DNA from: Saccharothrix deserti
Lineage (GTDB): Bacteria > Actinomycetota > Actinomycetes > Mycobacteriales > Pseudonocardiaceae
DNA length: 64,000 bases
NCBI RefSeq assembly: GCF_009769385.1
Contig: NZ_ML775959.1
Coordinates: 124,001 to 188,000 of the forward strand
Reading direction: 5' to 3'
The notes below the pieces were generated by a model. The model ran no database searches. It was not told the origin of the DNA and worked only from the letters and a program-made list of their open reading frames with translations. The first letter of the stretch is position 1, and the number at the start of each line of letters is the position of its first letter. The position numbers and the translations under genes were made by a program. Below are positions 44,251 to 53,584 of this stretch, one piece after another.

Positions 44251-46461
44251 CTACTCGTCCAGCGAGTGGACCACGGATTCGGGCGCGCCCTTCGACTGCG
44301 CCAGCTGCCGGATCTCGGAGCGCAGCTGGTGCGCCCCGTCGGTGTCCCCGGCCCGCGCGTGCGCCTCGGCCAGGTACGCACCGGCCTGGTAGACGGTCAG
44401 GTCGTCCAGGCCGCCGTCACCGCGCGACGCCCGGATCGCGTTCTGCAGGAGGTCGTCCGCGCGACCGAGGTCGGGCTCGCGGACGTGGACGGAGCCGTCC
44501 GGCTCGACCGTGGTGAACGACCGGGCCGCGTTCATGCCGAGGACGACTTGCGCGTAGACGGCCGCGGGGTGGTCGCCGTGCTCGGCCAGGATCGTCTGCA
44601 ACGCGCTGGTCCCCTGCACGAGGTACGGCGAGTCCGTGCCGTGCAGGGTGATCGCCATCCCCGTCCGGTCGTTCAGCAGCAGCTCGGCGGCCGCGTCCTC
44701 CTGGGCCGAGCGCGGCGCGCCGACCCGGATGGTCGCGGTGTTCGACAGCACCAGGCTGCCGTTCGGCGAGGCGTACACCGCGCGGACCCGGTAGGTGCCC
44801 GGATCCTCGAACAGGTGCCCGACGGTCGCGTCGTAGCCGATGTAGGCGCTGATCGGCAGGCGCTCACCACTGGCGCACGCCACGAGGTCCGGTGTCGCGC
44901 AGTGCCGCACCGGCGGCTCGTGGACGACCACGTCACCCCTCGGCCTGCTCACCGCGACCTGGACGAACCCGTACTTCGGGTGCAGCTGCTCGCGGGTGTT
45001 GACCTCCTGGGACCGCTCGACGGTCAGGTCGATCTCCAGCACCACGGGTGTGCCGAGCAGCGGCCGGTCGTCGGCCGCCTGGCCGATGCGCAACCGCAGC
45101 CCGCTGGTGTCCGACAGGAGCTCGGCGAACTCCTCGCCCGCATCCGACGCGGCGCCCGTGCCGAACGGGTTGCCGCCCATGATCACGTTGTTGCGGAAGC
45201 CGTGCCTCAGGTGCGCCAGCTCCAGGTCGTCGAACTGGAACGGGAACGCCGCCCAGAACGGGCCCTCGCCGGCGGGCGAGCCGTTCCCCGGGTCGTACAT
45301 CCGGGGGTAGTTCATCCAGGACAGGCTGCCGGGCCGGTTGGGCATCGGCGGCTCCACCCGGTTCTTGTGGAACGAGTGGTACAGGTTGAAGCAGTGGCCG
45401 AGTTCGTGCACGTTCGTGTGCAGCTGGTGGCGCTGGTTGATCGGCGAGTCCCCGGCGATCCGCTCGTAGAACGTCGCGCAGCCCTGCCGGTGCAGGCCCT
45501 GCTGGTCGAACATGATGCCGAGCAGGGTCGAGGTGGCCGTGGTGAACTCGTGCCGCATGGCGTGCAGCAGCCACACCTTGAACTGCGGCCGTTCCTGCCG
45601 GCGGGAGAAGTGCGCCTCCATCGCGTGGTGCAGGCTCGCGTTGTTCCAGACGTGGTTGGACGGCGTGGAGATGGTGCTCGTGCCGCCCGTGTCGACCACC
45701 TGGAGGCCCGCCTCGGCGTACGCGGTGCCGATGCCGAGGTCGCGGGCCGGGCCGCCGCTGGGCAGCGATCCGGTGTTGTAGGACGCGAACGGGGTCACCG
45801 CGGACTCGCAGTCCTGTTCCAGCTCCACGGTGCGGAACGCGCCGGCCTCCCAGGCGCACACGTAGGTGGCGCCTATCGCGCCGCTCGGCGTCGACCACCG
45901 CAGGGTCGCCGGTGCGGCGGGCTGGAAGACGCGGGTGCGCGGCACGGTCACGGTGGCGACGGTGAACGTCGTCGACCACGTGGTGCGGGCCGTGCCCACG
46001 ATCTTGACGTGCGTCGGGGTCGTGGTCACCGTGACCGCGTCGACGGTCCACGAGCCGAAGTAGGACACCGTGGCGCCGGTGAGGCGGAAGTAGTCGCCGC
46101 TGAGCTTGTGCAACGGGCGTCTGCCGTCGACGTCGACGCGGAGTTCCAGCTGGAACCCGACCGCCTGCGACCGGTACCGGCCGCTCGCCACGCGGAACGG
46201 GATCGGCGTGACCGGTGGTGCCGCCGGTGCGAAGCCCTCCGGTTGCGCGGTGCCGTCCGGCTGCCTCGGGAAGTCCTCGGTGGTCAGGTCCGAGGGGGAG
46301 CGATCGGTGTCGGCCGCCGTCGCGAGCGCCGGCCCGCTGGGGTCTCCTTCGCGGCCGGTCTGGGTGCCGAGCGCGCTTTGCGCGTCGACCCCGGCCGATC
46401 GCATTTCGAGGTCTGCCGAGGCGCTGCCCGGTATCGCCGCATTCGGTTCGATCGAGGTCAT
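44251..46461 (-). CDS. Putative zincin metalloprotease-like protein
   Basis: This is a 736-residue protein without a classical signal peptide. Residues 1-85 are Ala/Ser/Pro-rich and probably disordered, and 90-180 look like beta-strands. A metal site HELGHCFNLYH lies at 352-362, matching HExxHxxxxxH of metzincin-like zincins, with a Met-containing NVIMGG segment about 60 residues later as a possible Met-turn. The C-terminal third has Ig-like strands and a helical end. There is no prodomain cysteine switch that I can see. Function is unknown; catalytic activity is inferred from the motif. It is followed by a 93-residue partner with an overlapping ribosome site. Confidence 0.7.
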   Translation of the reverse strand: MTSIEPNAAIPGSASADLEMRSAGVDAQSALGTQTGREGDPSGPALATAADTDRSPSDLTTEDFPRQPDGTAQPEGFAPAAPPVTPIPFRVASGRYRSQAVGFQLELRVDVDGRRPLHKLSGDYFRLTGATVSYFGSWTVDAVTVTTTPTHVKIVGTARTTWSTTFTVATVTVPRTRVFQPAAPATLRWSTPSGAIGATYVCAWEAGAFRTVELEQDCESAVTPFASYNTGSLPSGGPARDLGIGTAYAEAGLQVVDTGGTSTISTPSNHVWNNASLHHAMEAHFSRRQERPQFKVWLLHAMRHEFTTATSTLLGIMFDQQGLHRQGCATFYERIAGDSPINQRHQLHTNVHELGHCFNLYHSFHKNRVEPPMPNRPGSLSWMNYPRMYDPGNGSPAGEGPFWAAFPFQFDDLELAHLRHGFRNNVIMGGNPFGTGAASDAGEEFAELLSDTSGLRLRIGQAADDRPLLGTPVVLEIDLTVERSQEVNTREQLHPKYGFVQVAVSRPRGDVVVHEPPVRHCATPDLVACASGERLPISAYIGYDATVGHLFEDPGTYRVRAVYASPNGSLVLSNTATIRVGAPRSAQEDAAAELLLNDRTGMAITLHGTDSPYLVQGTSALQTILAEHGDHPAAVYAQVVLGMNAARSFTTVEPDGSVHVREPDLGRADDLLQNAIRASRGDGGLDDLTVYQAGAYLAEAHARAGDTDGAHQLRSEIRQLAQSKGAPESVVHSLDE

Positions 46462-46774
46462 GCGTGCCCACTCCTCGTTGAGCTTCGGGCTCGCAGCGGG
46501 GGCGGCGTTGGGGCAGGGTCGTCGCGCTGGCAGGGGTCGTACCCGCCGAACGAGTTTTGACGCCGCAAGTGTTCACCCGGTCCCTGGGCCGGAGTAGGGA
46601 CTTTCGACTCCATTTCCAACTGGGGGTATTACCCGTGCCGTCACTCGACAGAGTGAACTTGGGGAATTGATTCCACGGCCGACGGCGCGTTGGCCGGAGT
46701 CGTCGCGCACTTGCCGCGCCCATGATCACCACCCGAAATGTCCGGAGGTGCGCCGGCGCACGGCCCCGGACGGA
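46462..46774. other. Promoter region of the protease-like gene, no gene seen
   Basis: The stretch is less GC-rich than its surroundings. It contains a palindrome TCACTCGACAGAGTGA at 46641-46656 (6-bp arms, 4-base centre), a candidate operator for the minus-strand gene. I see no coding frame with a domain or ribosome site. Confidence 0.4.
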
Positions 46775-47071
46775 CTACTGGGCCGCCTTCCGCCGGTCCG
46801 TGTGCCCGAGGTCGCGGCCGGGGGCGATCCGGTCGCGCACGAGTTGCTTCAGGTCGGCCAGGTCGGGGAAACCGTCCCGCGCCTTGCGGGACCAGAGCGT
46901 TTCGCCGTCGAGCCGGATGTCGAACACGCCGCCCGTGCCGGGGATCAACGCGACCTCGCCCAGTTCGGTGGTGAACGTCGTCAGCAGCTCCTGCGCGGTC
47001 CAGCCGGCGCGCAGCAACCACCGGCACTGCGTGCAGTATTCGATCTCCAGGCGTGGTTTCGTCGTCGTCAC
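46775..47071 (-). CDS. SelT/SelW/SelH-family redox protein (Cys form)
   Basis: This 98-residue thioredoxin-like protein has the family hallmark near its N terminus: IEYCTQCRWLLRAGW with the CxxC pair at about residues 12-15, where eukaryotic homologues carry selenocysteine. GTGGVFDIRLDGETLWSR and the DLKQLVRD helix follow as in bacterial Rdx proteins. The role is presumably thiol redox. The GTG start is chosen because the upstream frame is low-complexity. It stands between unrelated genes. Confidence 0.88.
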   Translation of the reverse strand: MTTTKPRLEIEYCTQCRWLLRAGWTAQELLTTFTTELGEVALIPGTGGVFDIRLDGETLWSRKARDGFPDLADLKQLVRDRIAPGRDLGHTDRRKAAQ

Positions 47072-47240
47072 GGCCCCAGTATCGCGAGCGGCGGGCGCGG
47101 CATCACCTCGGCCTGCTCCCGGTCCAACAACGACGGCCGACCCGTCCACCAGCGGACAGGTCGGCCGTCGCGGTCAGCAGTGTGAGAGGAGTACTTCTCC
47201 GGTCGATCCGATTCGAACCACGCCCGGGGAACCGGCCCGG

Positions 47241-48851
47241 CTACGGCGCCTGCCGCACCGGCAGGACGATCGCCGACGGGTGCTCCGGGTCGTGGTGGAC
47301 GGTCTGGTCGGCGGCCAGGAGGGTGGTCGCGGTGGCGTGCGGTTCGCCGGTGCCGGGATTGCGGGCGTACCTCGGGAACGCGCCGCTGGACACCTGGACC
47401 CGGATGCGGTGGCCGCGCTTGAAGCGGTGCGCGGTCGGCCACAGCGTGACGGCGGCGCGGGTCGTCTCGACCGCGCCGGTCAGGCTGACCAGGCCGTCGC
47501 AGACGTTCTGCGAACGCCCGCCCGGGTCGACGTCGCAGAGCCGGACGAACACGTCGGCGCAAGGCAGGCTGGAGCGGAAGAAGATCTCGGCCGAAACCTC
47601 GCCGATCACCTCGACGTCCTGGTCGAGCGTCGTCGTGGTGTAGGTGAGCACGTCCGGCCGTGCCTCCAGCCTGGTGTTGTCGACACGACTGCTGTCGGCC
47701 ACCATGCGCACCCCGCCGACCGCGGGCGTCGGATCCGCCGGGTCGTAGCGGTAGGTGTCGGGCGCCGACTCGCCGGGCGGCTGCTCGGCCAGCGCACCGC
47801 CTGGCTGGAGGTGGAAGCGCCGGGGCTCGTAGCCGCGCGGCGGCCAGGAGTCGAAGTCGCGCCAGGCTTCCTCGCCCATCACGTACAGCCGCACCGGCGC
47901 GCGGTCCGGCGGCTGCTCCCCGCGCGCGTGGGCGAGCCCGAACCCGAGGGCCTCCCGGATCGCCGTGTTGTCGCCCTTCAGGTGCGTCCACGGCCCGACC
48001 GTGATCCGGGCCGAACGCCCCGCGTCCCGGAGGGTCTGGAAATCGCGGAGCTGGCCCGGTAGGAAGATGTCGTACCAGCCGCCGATCGAGCTGACCGGCA
48101 CGGTCACCTCCGCCACCCGGTGCCGGTGGTCGATCCCGGCCCAGCGCTCGGCGTCCGCGGTGTGGGCCAGAACGTCCTGGATGTACTCGGAGCGCTGCCC
48201 GATCGCGGCCACGTCGGCGCGGTTCAACGGCAGCGTGGACAGCGCCCGCTGGTCCTTCCGGCCCTGGAGGAACCTCCGCAGCAGCGGGAAGGGACGCTCC
48301 TGCCCCGCGACCATGGTGCCCCACCCGAACGGCGTCTCCAGGGAGAGCCCGTCCTCACGCAGGAACTCCAGCGTCAGCGCCGACTCGGTGATCTGCGGGA
48401 TCATCGCCTTGACCTCCGGCGGCAGGCGATCCGCCATCGCCCACTGCACGTACCCGAGGTAGCTGGGGCCGACCAGCACGATGGAGTCGCCGAACCACGG
48501 CTGCTTCACGATCCACTCCAGGGTCGCCAGCCCGTCCTCGCGCTCGTTCTTGAACGGGTCGAACGACCCACCCGAGCCGAACGTGCCGCGCACGCTCTGC
48601 ATCAACACCTGGTACCCGCGCTCGGCCAGCGGCCTCGCCATGCCGTCGCCGATCAGTCCCGACCGGCCGTACGGGCTGCGCAGCAACGCGGTCGGCAACG
48701 AGTCGCCCCCGCTCCGCGGGGCCCACCGGTCCGCCAGCAGTTCGACGCCGTCCGGCATCGGCACCCGGAGGCCGCGCTGGACGACCAGGTCCCGGGTCGT
48801 CGGCGGGTCCAACTTCAGCCCGCGTTGGATGAGGTGGCTCATCAGGTTCAC
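47241..48851 (-). CDS. CocE/NonD-family hydrolase
   Basis: This is a 536-residue serine hydrolase of the cocaine-esterase/X-Pro dipeptidyl peptidase family. It starts with VPMPDGVELLADRWAPR and MQSVRGTFGSGG. The nucleophile elbow is VGPSYLGYVQ with Ser at about 129, GGWYDIFLPGQL follows, and the C-terminal jelly roll has DVFVRLCDVDPGGRS and a RFKRGHRIRVQVSSG segment. There is no signal peptide. It hydrolyses esters or amides of unknown identity. The GTG start overlaps the TetR stop (GTGA), so both genes form a coupled, self-regulated operon. Confidence 0.9.
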   Translation of the reverse strand: MNLMSHLIQRGLKLDPPTTRDLVVQRGLRVPMPDGVELLADRWAPRSGGDSLPTALLRSPYGRSGLIGDGMARPLAERGYQVLMQSVRGTFGSGGSFDPFKNEREDGLATLEWIVKQPWFGDSIVLVGPSYLGYVQWAMADRLPPEVKAMIPQITESALTLEFLREDGLSLETPFGWGTMVAGQERPFPLLRRFLQGRKDQRALSTLPLNRADVAAIGQRSEYIQDVLAHTADAERWAGIDHRHRVAEVTVPVSSIGGWYDIFLPGQLRDFQTLRDAGRSARITVGPWTHLKGDNTAIREALGFGLAHARGEQPPDRAPVRLYVMGEEAWRDFDSWPPRGYEPRRFHLQPGGALAEQPPGESAPDTYRYDPADPTPAVGGVRMVADSSRVDNTRLEARPDVLTYTTTTLDQDVEVIGEVSAEIFFRSSLPCADVFVRLCDVDPGGRSQNVCDGLVSLTGAVETTRAAVTLWPTAHRFKRGHRIRVQVSSGAFPRYARNPGTGEPHATATTLLAADQTVHHDPEHPSAIVLPVRQAP

Positions 48852-49498
48852 CGGCGTCGCTCCTTTTCCCGGCTGGCGCCGACGGGTTCACGGGTGGTGC
48901 CGGCGATGGCCGAGAACAGGCCCATCAAGCGATCGGCGAACGCCTCCGCGTCGAGGGGGTCTGGCGCCTCGATCACCCACGTGTTGATGAGCGCGGCCCA
49001 CCCCCCGGTCACGAACGCGGTGAGGTCTTCGAGCACGCCCGGGTCCTGCCGCACGGCGGGCATCCGCCGCACGAACTCCTGGTTGAACGGGCTGAGCAGG
49101 CTGCTCAACGCCGCGTTCAACCCGTACCCGGACGGACCGGTCAGCACCGCGCGGTAGAACGACCGGTGGCGCGCGAAGTGCTGTGCCGCGACCAGCGCGC
49201 GGGCGTGCTTGTCGAACGCGTGCGAAGCCTGCTCGAGCTGCGGCAGGAGTTCGGTGCGGACGAGGTCGAGCGCCGCCTCCAGCAGCAGCGTGTCCCGGTC
49301 GCCGAACTGCTGGTACACGAGCTGCCGGCTCACGTCCGCCGCCTCGGCGATGTCGGAGATCGAGATGTTCGTCGTGCCCCGCTCGGCCACGAGCGCCACA
49401 GCCGCACCCATGAGGGTGGACCGCGATCGACGGACCCTCCGGTCCGTGCCGCGGTCGGGCGCCGTCTGGTCGTCCTCCACGCCATGACTATGACACAT
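48848..49498 (-). CDS. TetR-family regulator of the hydrolase operon
   Basis: This 216-residue TetR protein has a helix-turn-helix at about residues 25-70 (RSTLMGAAVALVAERGTTN, then IAEAADVSRQLVYQQFGDRD). The ATG at 49498 lies inside the operator palindrome, so the message would be nearly leaderless; a GTG six codons further in (VEDDQTAPDRG) is an alternative start. The stop overlaps the start of the CocE-type gene, which it presumably regulates together with itself. Confidence 0.87.
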   Translation of the reverse strand: MCHSHGVEDDQTAPDRGTDRRVRRSRSTLMGAAVALVAERGTTNISISDIAEAADVSRQLVYQQFGDRDTLLLEAALDLVRTELLPQLEQASHAFDKHARALVAAQHFARHRSFYRAVLTGPSGYGLNAALSSLLSPFNQEFVRRMPAVRQDPGVLEDLTAFVTGGWAALINTWVIEAPDPLDAEAFADRLMGLFSAIAGTTREPVGASREKERRR

Positions 49499-49520
49499 GT
49501 CAGCAAAATGACAAGTGTCA
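49491..49520. promoter_or_regulatory. Two TGACA/TGTCA operators at the TetR start
   Basis: TGACACATGTCA at 49491-49502 and TGACAAGTGTCA at 49509-49520 have identical 5-bp arms and centres 18 bp apart. The first includes the proposed TetR start codon, so binding would block transcription start or early elongation. Confidence 0.8.
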
Positions 49521-50099
49521 AGTCACTCTCAGTGGTGGACGCCCGGCACATCGCCCCAGCGCCAGCCCAGGCTGCTCCTGCTGCCCGACGTCCCGCAGCC
49601 ACGTCTCCTCGCGGGCCAGGTCCGCTTCCAACTCCGCCGTCGACGCTGGTGGTCGTCACTGGTCCTCGTCCAAAGTGGACACACACGCGCTACGGGCGGA
49701 CGCGCCCACGCGGCGGGGACGTGCGGCCTGTACCTGTGCTTCGACCCAGCTCCTGTCGGCGACAGCACGGGCTGCGGTGTCCGGTTTCTGGTCCGGCGCC
49801 TTTCTGGTCCAGTGCCCCGGCCGCCGTCGCGGGATCGGCATCGGGCCACCGCTGCACGTGCCGCCTGGCGAGCCCGGCGACGGCGTGGGTTGCCCGCGCT
49901 GCGCTGGAGATCGTGCAAGGGCCCGCGCACCGGCCGTCTCCCGACGTGGAACCGGTGCGCCTCGGCCCACGTCCGGGCGGTCGCCCCTCGCCTTCACGGA
50001 GCGACGGCAAGAGGGAGCGGAGGTCGTCGGACCAGGACCGCCGGACCGTCAGACCGCCGGACCGTCCGGAAGGGGCCGCTCGCCTATCTGCCCCTCGGG
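49521..50099. other. About 0.6 kb with no supported gene
   Basis: Open frames on both strands are low in sense. On the minus strand between about 49660 and 49518 the reading ELEADLAREETWLRDV looks protein-like, but an in-frame stop precedes it and no start or partner domain is visible, so it may be the end of a decayed gene. Confidence 0.35.
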
Positions 50100-50516
50100 T
50101 CAGCGTTCGAGAAGGACGATCGGGATCACGCGGTCGGTCTTCTTCTCGTAGTCGGCGAACCCCTCCGCGTGCGCGACCATGCCCGCGTAGAGGCGGTCGC
50201 GTTCGGCGCGGTCCTCGACCGGGGTCGCGGTGGCCTCGAACTTGTCCGTGCCGACCTCGACGGTGACCTTCGGGTTCGCCACGAGGTTGTTGAACCACGC
50301 GGGGTTCTTCGGGGCACCTCCGAACGAGGCCGCGATGACGAGCCGGTCACCGTCGCGCGTGTAGACCACCGGCGAGACCCGCTCTTGTCCGCTCTTGGCG
50401 CCGATGGTGGTGAGCAGCAGCATGTTGCGGCCCTCGAACATCCCGCCGACCACGCCCTCGTTGGCGCGGAACTCGGCGATGATCTGCTGGTTGAAATCAC
50501 GGATCTCGTCCGCCAT
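50100..50516 (-). CDS. Deazaflavin (F420)-dependent nitroreductase-family protein
   Basis: This is a 138-residue protein of the Ddn/F420H2-dependent reductase family. It shows EFRANEGVVGGMFEGRNMLLL, the GAKSGQERVSPVVY phosphate-binding strand and FGGAPKNPAWFNNLVANPKV, all characteristic of the split-barrel fold. Such proteins use reduced F420 to reduce quinones, enones or nitro compounds at the membrane or in the cytosol. Start at the ATG preceding ADEIRDF. It is divergent from the homocysteine methyltransferase gene. Confidence 0.9.
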   Translation of the reverse strand: MADEIRDFNQQIIAEFRANEGVVGGMFEGRNMLLLTTIGAKSGQERVSPVVYTRDGDRLVIAASFGGAPKNPAWFNNLVANPKVTVEVGTDKFEATATPVEDRAERDRLYAGMVAHAEGFADYEKKTDRVIPIVLLER

Positions 50517-50676
50517 GCGGTCACGTCCCTCTCGCGGTGGAGCTGCCCGGTGGGGTGGCAGCCGGTAGTCGTTCGAACACGTATGGAAGATCGACACTAG
50601 ACCGAAACGGTTGAGTGTTCAACCTCTCGCGTGCCCAGTCCGTGAGGTGCCTGCGAATGGCGGGTACGGTCGGGGC

Positions 50677-51600
50677 GTGGTGGCAGACCTTTCCGCGGAG
50701 TCCTCGAACGAGCGCCTGTCCGACGCGCTGGCCCATCGGGTGGTCGTGTTGGACGGCGGTCTGTCGACCGCGCTCAAGGCCGCCGGGCACGACCTCTCCG
50801 ACTCGCTCTGGTCCGCCCGACTGCTGTTGGCAGACCCGGACGCGATCAGGTCCGCCCACCTGACCTACTTCCGGGCCGGGGCCGAGGTCGTGATCACGTC
50901 CAGCTACCAGGCCACGTTCGAGGGCTTCGCGGATCGCGGGCTCACGGCGGAGGAGACGGCCGCCCTGCTGCGCGACAGCGTGACGCTGGCCCGGAGCGCC
51001 GCCTCCGAAGTGGACGGACAGCGGTGGGTGGCGGCCTCGGTCGGCCCGTACGGCGCGATGCTCGCCGACGGCTCGGAGTACCGCGGCCGCTACGGCTTGA
51101 GCAGGCGGGCCCTGGAGTCCTTCCACCGCCCCAGGATCGAAGTGCTCGCCGAGGCGGGCGCCGACGTGCTCGCGGTCGAGACGATCCCCGACGTCGAGGA
51201 AGCGGAGGCGGTGCTCGGTGTGGTCGCCGGGTCGGGAGTCCCGCTCTGGCTGTCCTACAGCGCCCGTGGGACGCGGACGTGCGCCGGTCAGCCGCTGACC
51301 GAAGCCTTCGAGGCCGTGCGGGGCGTGGACGAGGTGGTGGCCGTCGGCGTCAACTGCTGCGACCCGGCCGACGTCGACGAGGCCGTGGCGATCGCCCGGC
51401 GAGTCACCGGCAAACCGGTCGTGGTGTACCCGAACAGCGGTGAGCAGTGGGACGCCACGACCCGCAGCTGGACCGGTGTTCCGGCCTTCGAGCCCGTGCG
51501 CGTGGCGGGTTGGGTCGAGGGCGGCGCGCGGCTAGTGGGCGGCTGCTGCCAGGTCGGGCCCGAGATGATCACGGAACTGGCCGCCGCTTTGTCACGTTGA
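50677..51600 (+). CDS. mmuM: Homocysteine S-methyltransferase
   Basis: This is a 307-residue protein of the MmuM/Bhmt family. It opens with VVLDGGLSTALKAAGHDLSD, has SSYQATFEGF, and shows the three zinc-ligand cysteines in GVNCCDP and GGCCQVGP near the C terminus. It would methylate homocysteine from S-methylmethionine or SAM. Start chosen at GTG after GGGG; an earlier open frame lacks a ribosome site. The 3' end has been copied downstream as a degenerate repeat. Confidence 0.9.
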   Translation: MVADLSAESSNERLSDALAHRVVVLDGGLSTALKAAGHDLSDSLWSARLLLADPDAIRSAHLTYFRAGAEVVITSSYQATFEGFADRGLTAEETAALLRDSVTLARSAASEVDGQRWVAASVGPYGAMLADGSEYRGRYGLSRRALESFHRPRIEVLAEAGADVLAVETIPDVEEAEAVLGVVAGSGVPLWLSYSARGTRTCAGQPLTEAFEAVRGVDEVVAVGVNCCDPADVDEAVAIARRVTGKPVVVYPNSGEQWDATTRSWTGVPAFEPVRVAGWVEGGARLVGGCCQVGPEMITELAAALSR

Positions 51601-51668
51601 TGCCCGCCGCGTTGTCGCACCGCCGCGTTGTCGCACCGCCGCGTTACCGCCGCCTTGTCGCGTTGATG
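51580..51668. repeat. Degenerate tandem repeat derived from the mmuM 3' end
   Basis: The last coding bases (GCCGCTTTGTCACGTTGATG) reappear about 70 bp later as GCCGCCTTGTCGCGTTGATG. Two and a half copies of CGCCGCGTTGTCGCAC lie between. Replication slippage of the gene end would explain it. Confidence 0.7.
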
Positions 51669-52189
51669 ACGGCTCGCGTGCCGGGGGCGTAGTCGCGGGC
51701 GTGAACGCCTTGCTCGTCGACGCCTTGCTCGTCAATGGCTCGTCGGAGATGACCGTCCGGCGCGCCCACCGAGTGCTCGCTGCCTGCTCGACCTCGCTGC
51801 CCACTCGACCTCCGGCTGCCGCACGTGTTGACCTCGGGCTGCTGGACGTGGAGGGCATCGACGTGCGCGTAGATCCGCGCCTGCGGTTCGGTTCGGTCCC
51901 GATCCTCTTCCGATCGTCGTCCTGTCGGTGCGGTAGCGGGTCTGCGGGTCAGGGGGCGGGCGGTGGTCGGTGGTCGGTGTGTGGCGTCGGCTACCGAGCT
52001 CTGGCGGTTCGTTGAGTCGTGTCCCACTCGCACCCCCTTTCACCGTGCTCGCCAGCTGTCCTCGCCGCCGGGCCGCCGTTTTATCCGGCTAACGTGAGAC
52101 ATGCGTTTTGGGTTGTCCTTGGTTGCACTGTTCACCTGTCCGGGTGGTTCAGGGCGGACGATCCGGCGGTGGCGGCCGGTTGGAGTGGG
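51601..52189. other. Intergenic stretch without a supported gene
   Basis: Besides the repeat above there is a second short tandem duplication (ACGCCTTGCTCGTC twice, about 51705-51734). The open frames are Arg/Ser-rich on either strand with no domain. GC drops between 52050 and 52140. I see no gene. Confidence 0.45.
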
Positions 52190-52933
52190 TCAGCCGCGTC
52201 CGATGAGCGGCATCGTGGTTGCCATGACGGTCATGAACGGCACGTTGGCGTCCAAGGGGAGCCCGACCATGTAGCGGACCGCATCGGCGACGTGTGTGAC
52301 GTCCATGGTGGGCTCTGCGGCGATCGAGCCGTCCGCTTGGAGGACGCCGTCGCTCATCCGGTCGGTCATGGACGTGGCGGCGTTGCCGATGTCGATCTGC
52401 CCGCAGGCGATGCGGTGGCGGCGGCCCTCCAGCGAGATCGACTTCGTCAACCCGGTGATGGCGTGCTTGCTCGCGTTGTAGGCAATGGCGTTGGGGCGCG
52501 GGGTCTGGGCGGAGATCGAGCCGTTGTTGACGATCCGGCCTCCCTGCGGCGTTTGTTCGCGCATGACGCGGAACGCGGCACGGGCGCACAGGAACGAGCC
52601 GGTCAGGTTGGTGTCGACCACCTTCGACCACTGCTCGACGGTGAAGTCCTCCAGCGGCGTGGCGGGAACGTTCGTCCCGGCGTTGTTGAACAGCACGTCG
52701 ACCCGACCCCACCGGTCGCGCACGGCGTCGAACAGCGCGTCGACGGACGCCTCGACGGTGACGTCGGTCGGCACGACGAGGACGGTCTCGGCCGGTGCGT
52801 CGGCGGCGGTCTCGAGCAGCCCGTCGACGCGTCGTCCGGCGAGCGCCACCCGGTGGCCCGCTTCGATGAGCGTGCGGGCGACGGCGCGCCCCACTCCCGA
52901 ACCCGCGCCGGTCACCACGGAAACCGGGGCCAT
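52190..52933 (-). CDS. Short-chain dehydrogenase/reductase
   Basis: This is a 247-residue classical SDR with TGAGSGVG near residue 8, [21 protein letters not shown] with the catalytic Ser, and [14 protein letters not shown] seven bases before the ATG fixes the start. The substrate is unknown. It is divergent from an ArsR-type regulator gene, with a palindrome between, and is probably its target. Confidence 0.88.
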   Translation of the reverse strand: MAPVSVVTGAGSGVGRAVARTLIEAGHRVALAGRRVDGLLETAADAPAETVLVVPTDVTVEASVDALFDAVRDRWGRVDVLFNNAGTNVPATPLEDFTVEQWSKVVDTNLTGSFLCARAAFRVMREQTPQGGRIVNNGSISAQTPRPNAIAYNASKHAITGLTKSISLEGRRHRIACGQIDIGNAATSMTDRMSDGVLQADGSIAAEPTMDVTHVADAVRYMVGLPLDANVPFMTVMATTMPLIGRG

Positions 52934-53245
52934 GATGTTCTCCTTCGTCAGCCTGGGGACCGCGGCTCGTCGACGAGCCCGTCCGGCTCGGCTCTCGGGT
53001 GGCGCGGCTTGTTGTGCGGGAAGTGCTCGGAGTGGTCGATGATGCCGGCGCGGTCCGGATGGGCGTCGCTCGACACGGTCGGTGGCAGCCGCGTTCGGTA
53101 TGTAGGGGTGCGGCGACCTGGCTCCGGTGCGGGGCGACCCGGTGCGGGGTGGGACCGGCATCCCATTCGTCCGTGAATTCCGGATCGATATCCGTGATAG
53201 GCGGAAATCGGGTGGAGTCCGCGCTTTTCCGGGGATGATCGACTG
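52934..53245. other. Divergent promoter region between SDR and ArsR genes
   Basis: No gene is supported here; frames on both strands lack domains. The region holds the candidate operator at 53181-53194 and a lower-GC part around 53160-53235 that probably contains both promoters. Confidence 0.4.
53181..53194. promoter_or_regulatory. Candidate operator CGGAT-N4-ATCCG
   Basis: Five-base inverted arms around CGAT are located 52 bp before the ArsR start, in the divergent region. A single site without a second copy makes the call tentative. Confidence 0.35.
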
Positions 53246-53584
53246 GTGGACGTCGCTGACGAGGTCGTGTTCGCCGTGGCGACGGCGGTCCGTGGGAACG
53301 AGGAGTTGTCCGGGACAGCCGCCTCCTGCCTCAAGGTCTTCGCCGCCTTGGGGCATCCGACACGCTTGGCCGTGGTCATACACCTCCTCCAGGTGGGACC
53401 GCGGTCGGCGGTGCACCTCCAGCAGGCGGCGGGCCTGACTTCGCCCGGGCGGCTCTACCACCACCTCAACGTCCTGCTCGACTCGGGACTGGTGGAACGC
53501 GGACTCCGGTCGAGGTACCGACTCCGTCCCGAGCCCGCCGCGATCCGCGCGTTGATCGCGGCCGCCGCCGATGTCGACCGGTGA
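53246..53584 (+). CDS. ArsR-type winged-helix regulator
   Basis: This 112-residue winged-helix protein has the ArsR-like core [20 protein letters not shown], the recognition helix in [20 protein letters not shown], and the wing [10 protein letters not shown]. No metal-binding CxC is present, so it is not a metal sensor of the classic kind. The SPGRLYHHL recognition region resembles regulators that bind DNA near oxidoreductase genes. Divergent from the SDR gene. Confidence 0.85.
   Translation: MDVADEVVFAVATAVRGNEELSGTAASCLKVFAALGHPTRLAVVIHLLQVGPRSAVHLQQAAGLTSPGRLYHHLNVLLDSGLVERGLRSRYRLRPEPAAIRALIAAAADVDR

Noticed and set aside
44266..46560. 764-codon plus-strand open frame opposite the protease-like gene
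   Set aside because: The minus strand carries the HExxH motif, a ribosome-site-coupled partner gene and better amino-acid composition.
51601..51650. Possible CRISPR-like repeats after mmuM
   Set aside because: Units are contiguous, degenerate and derived from the gene end.
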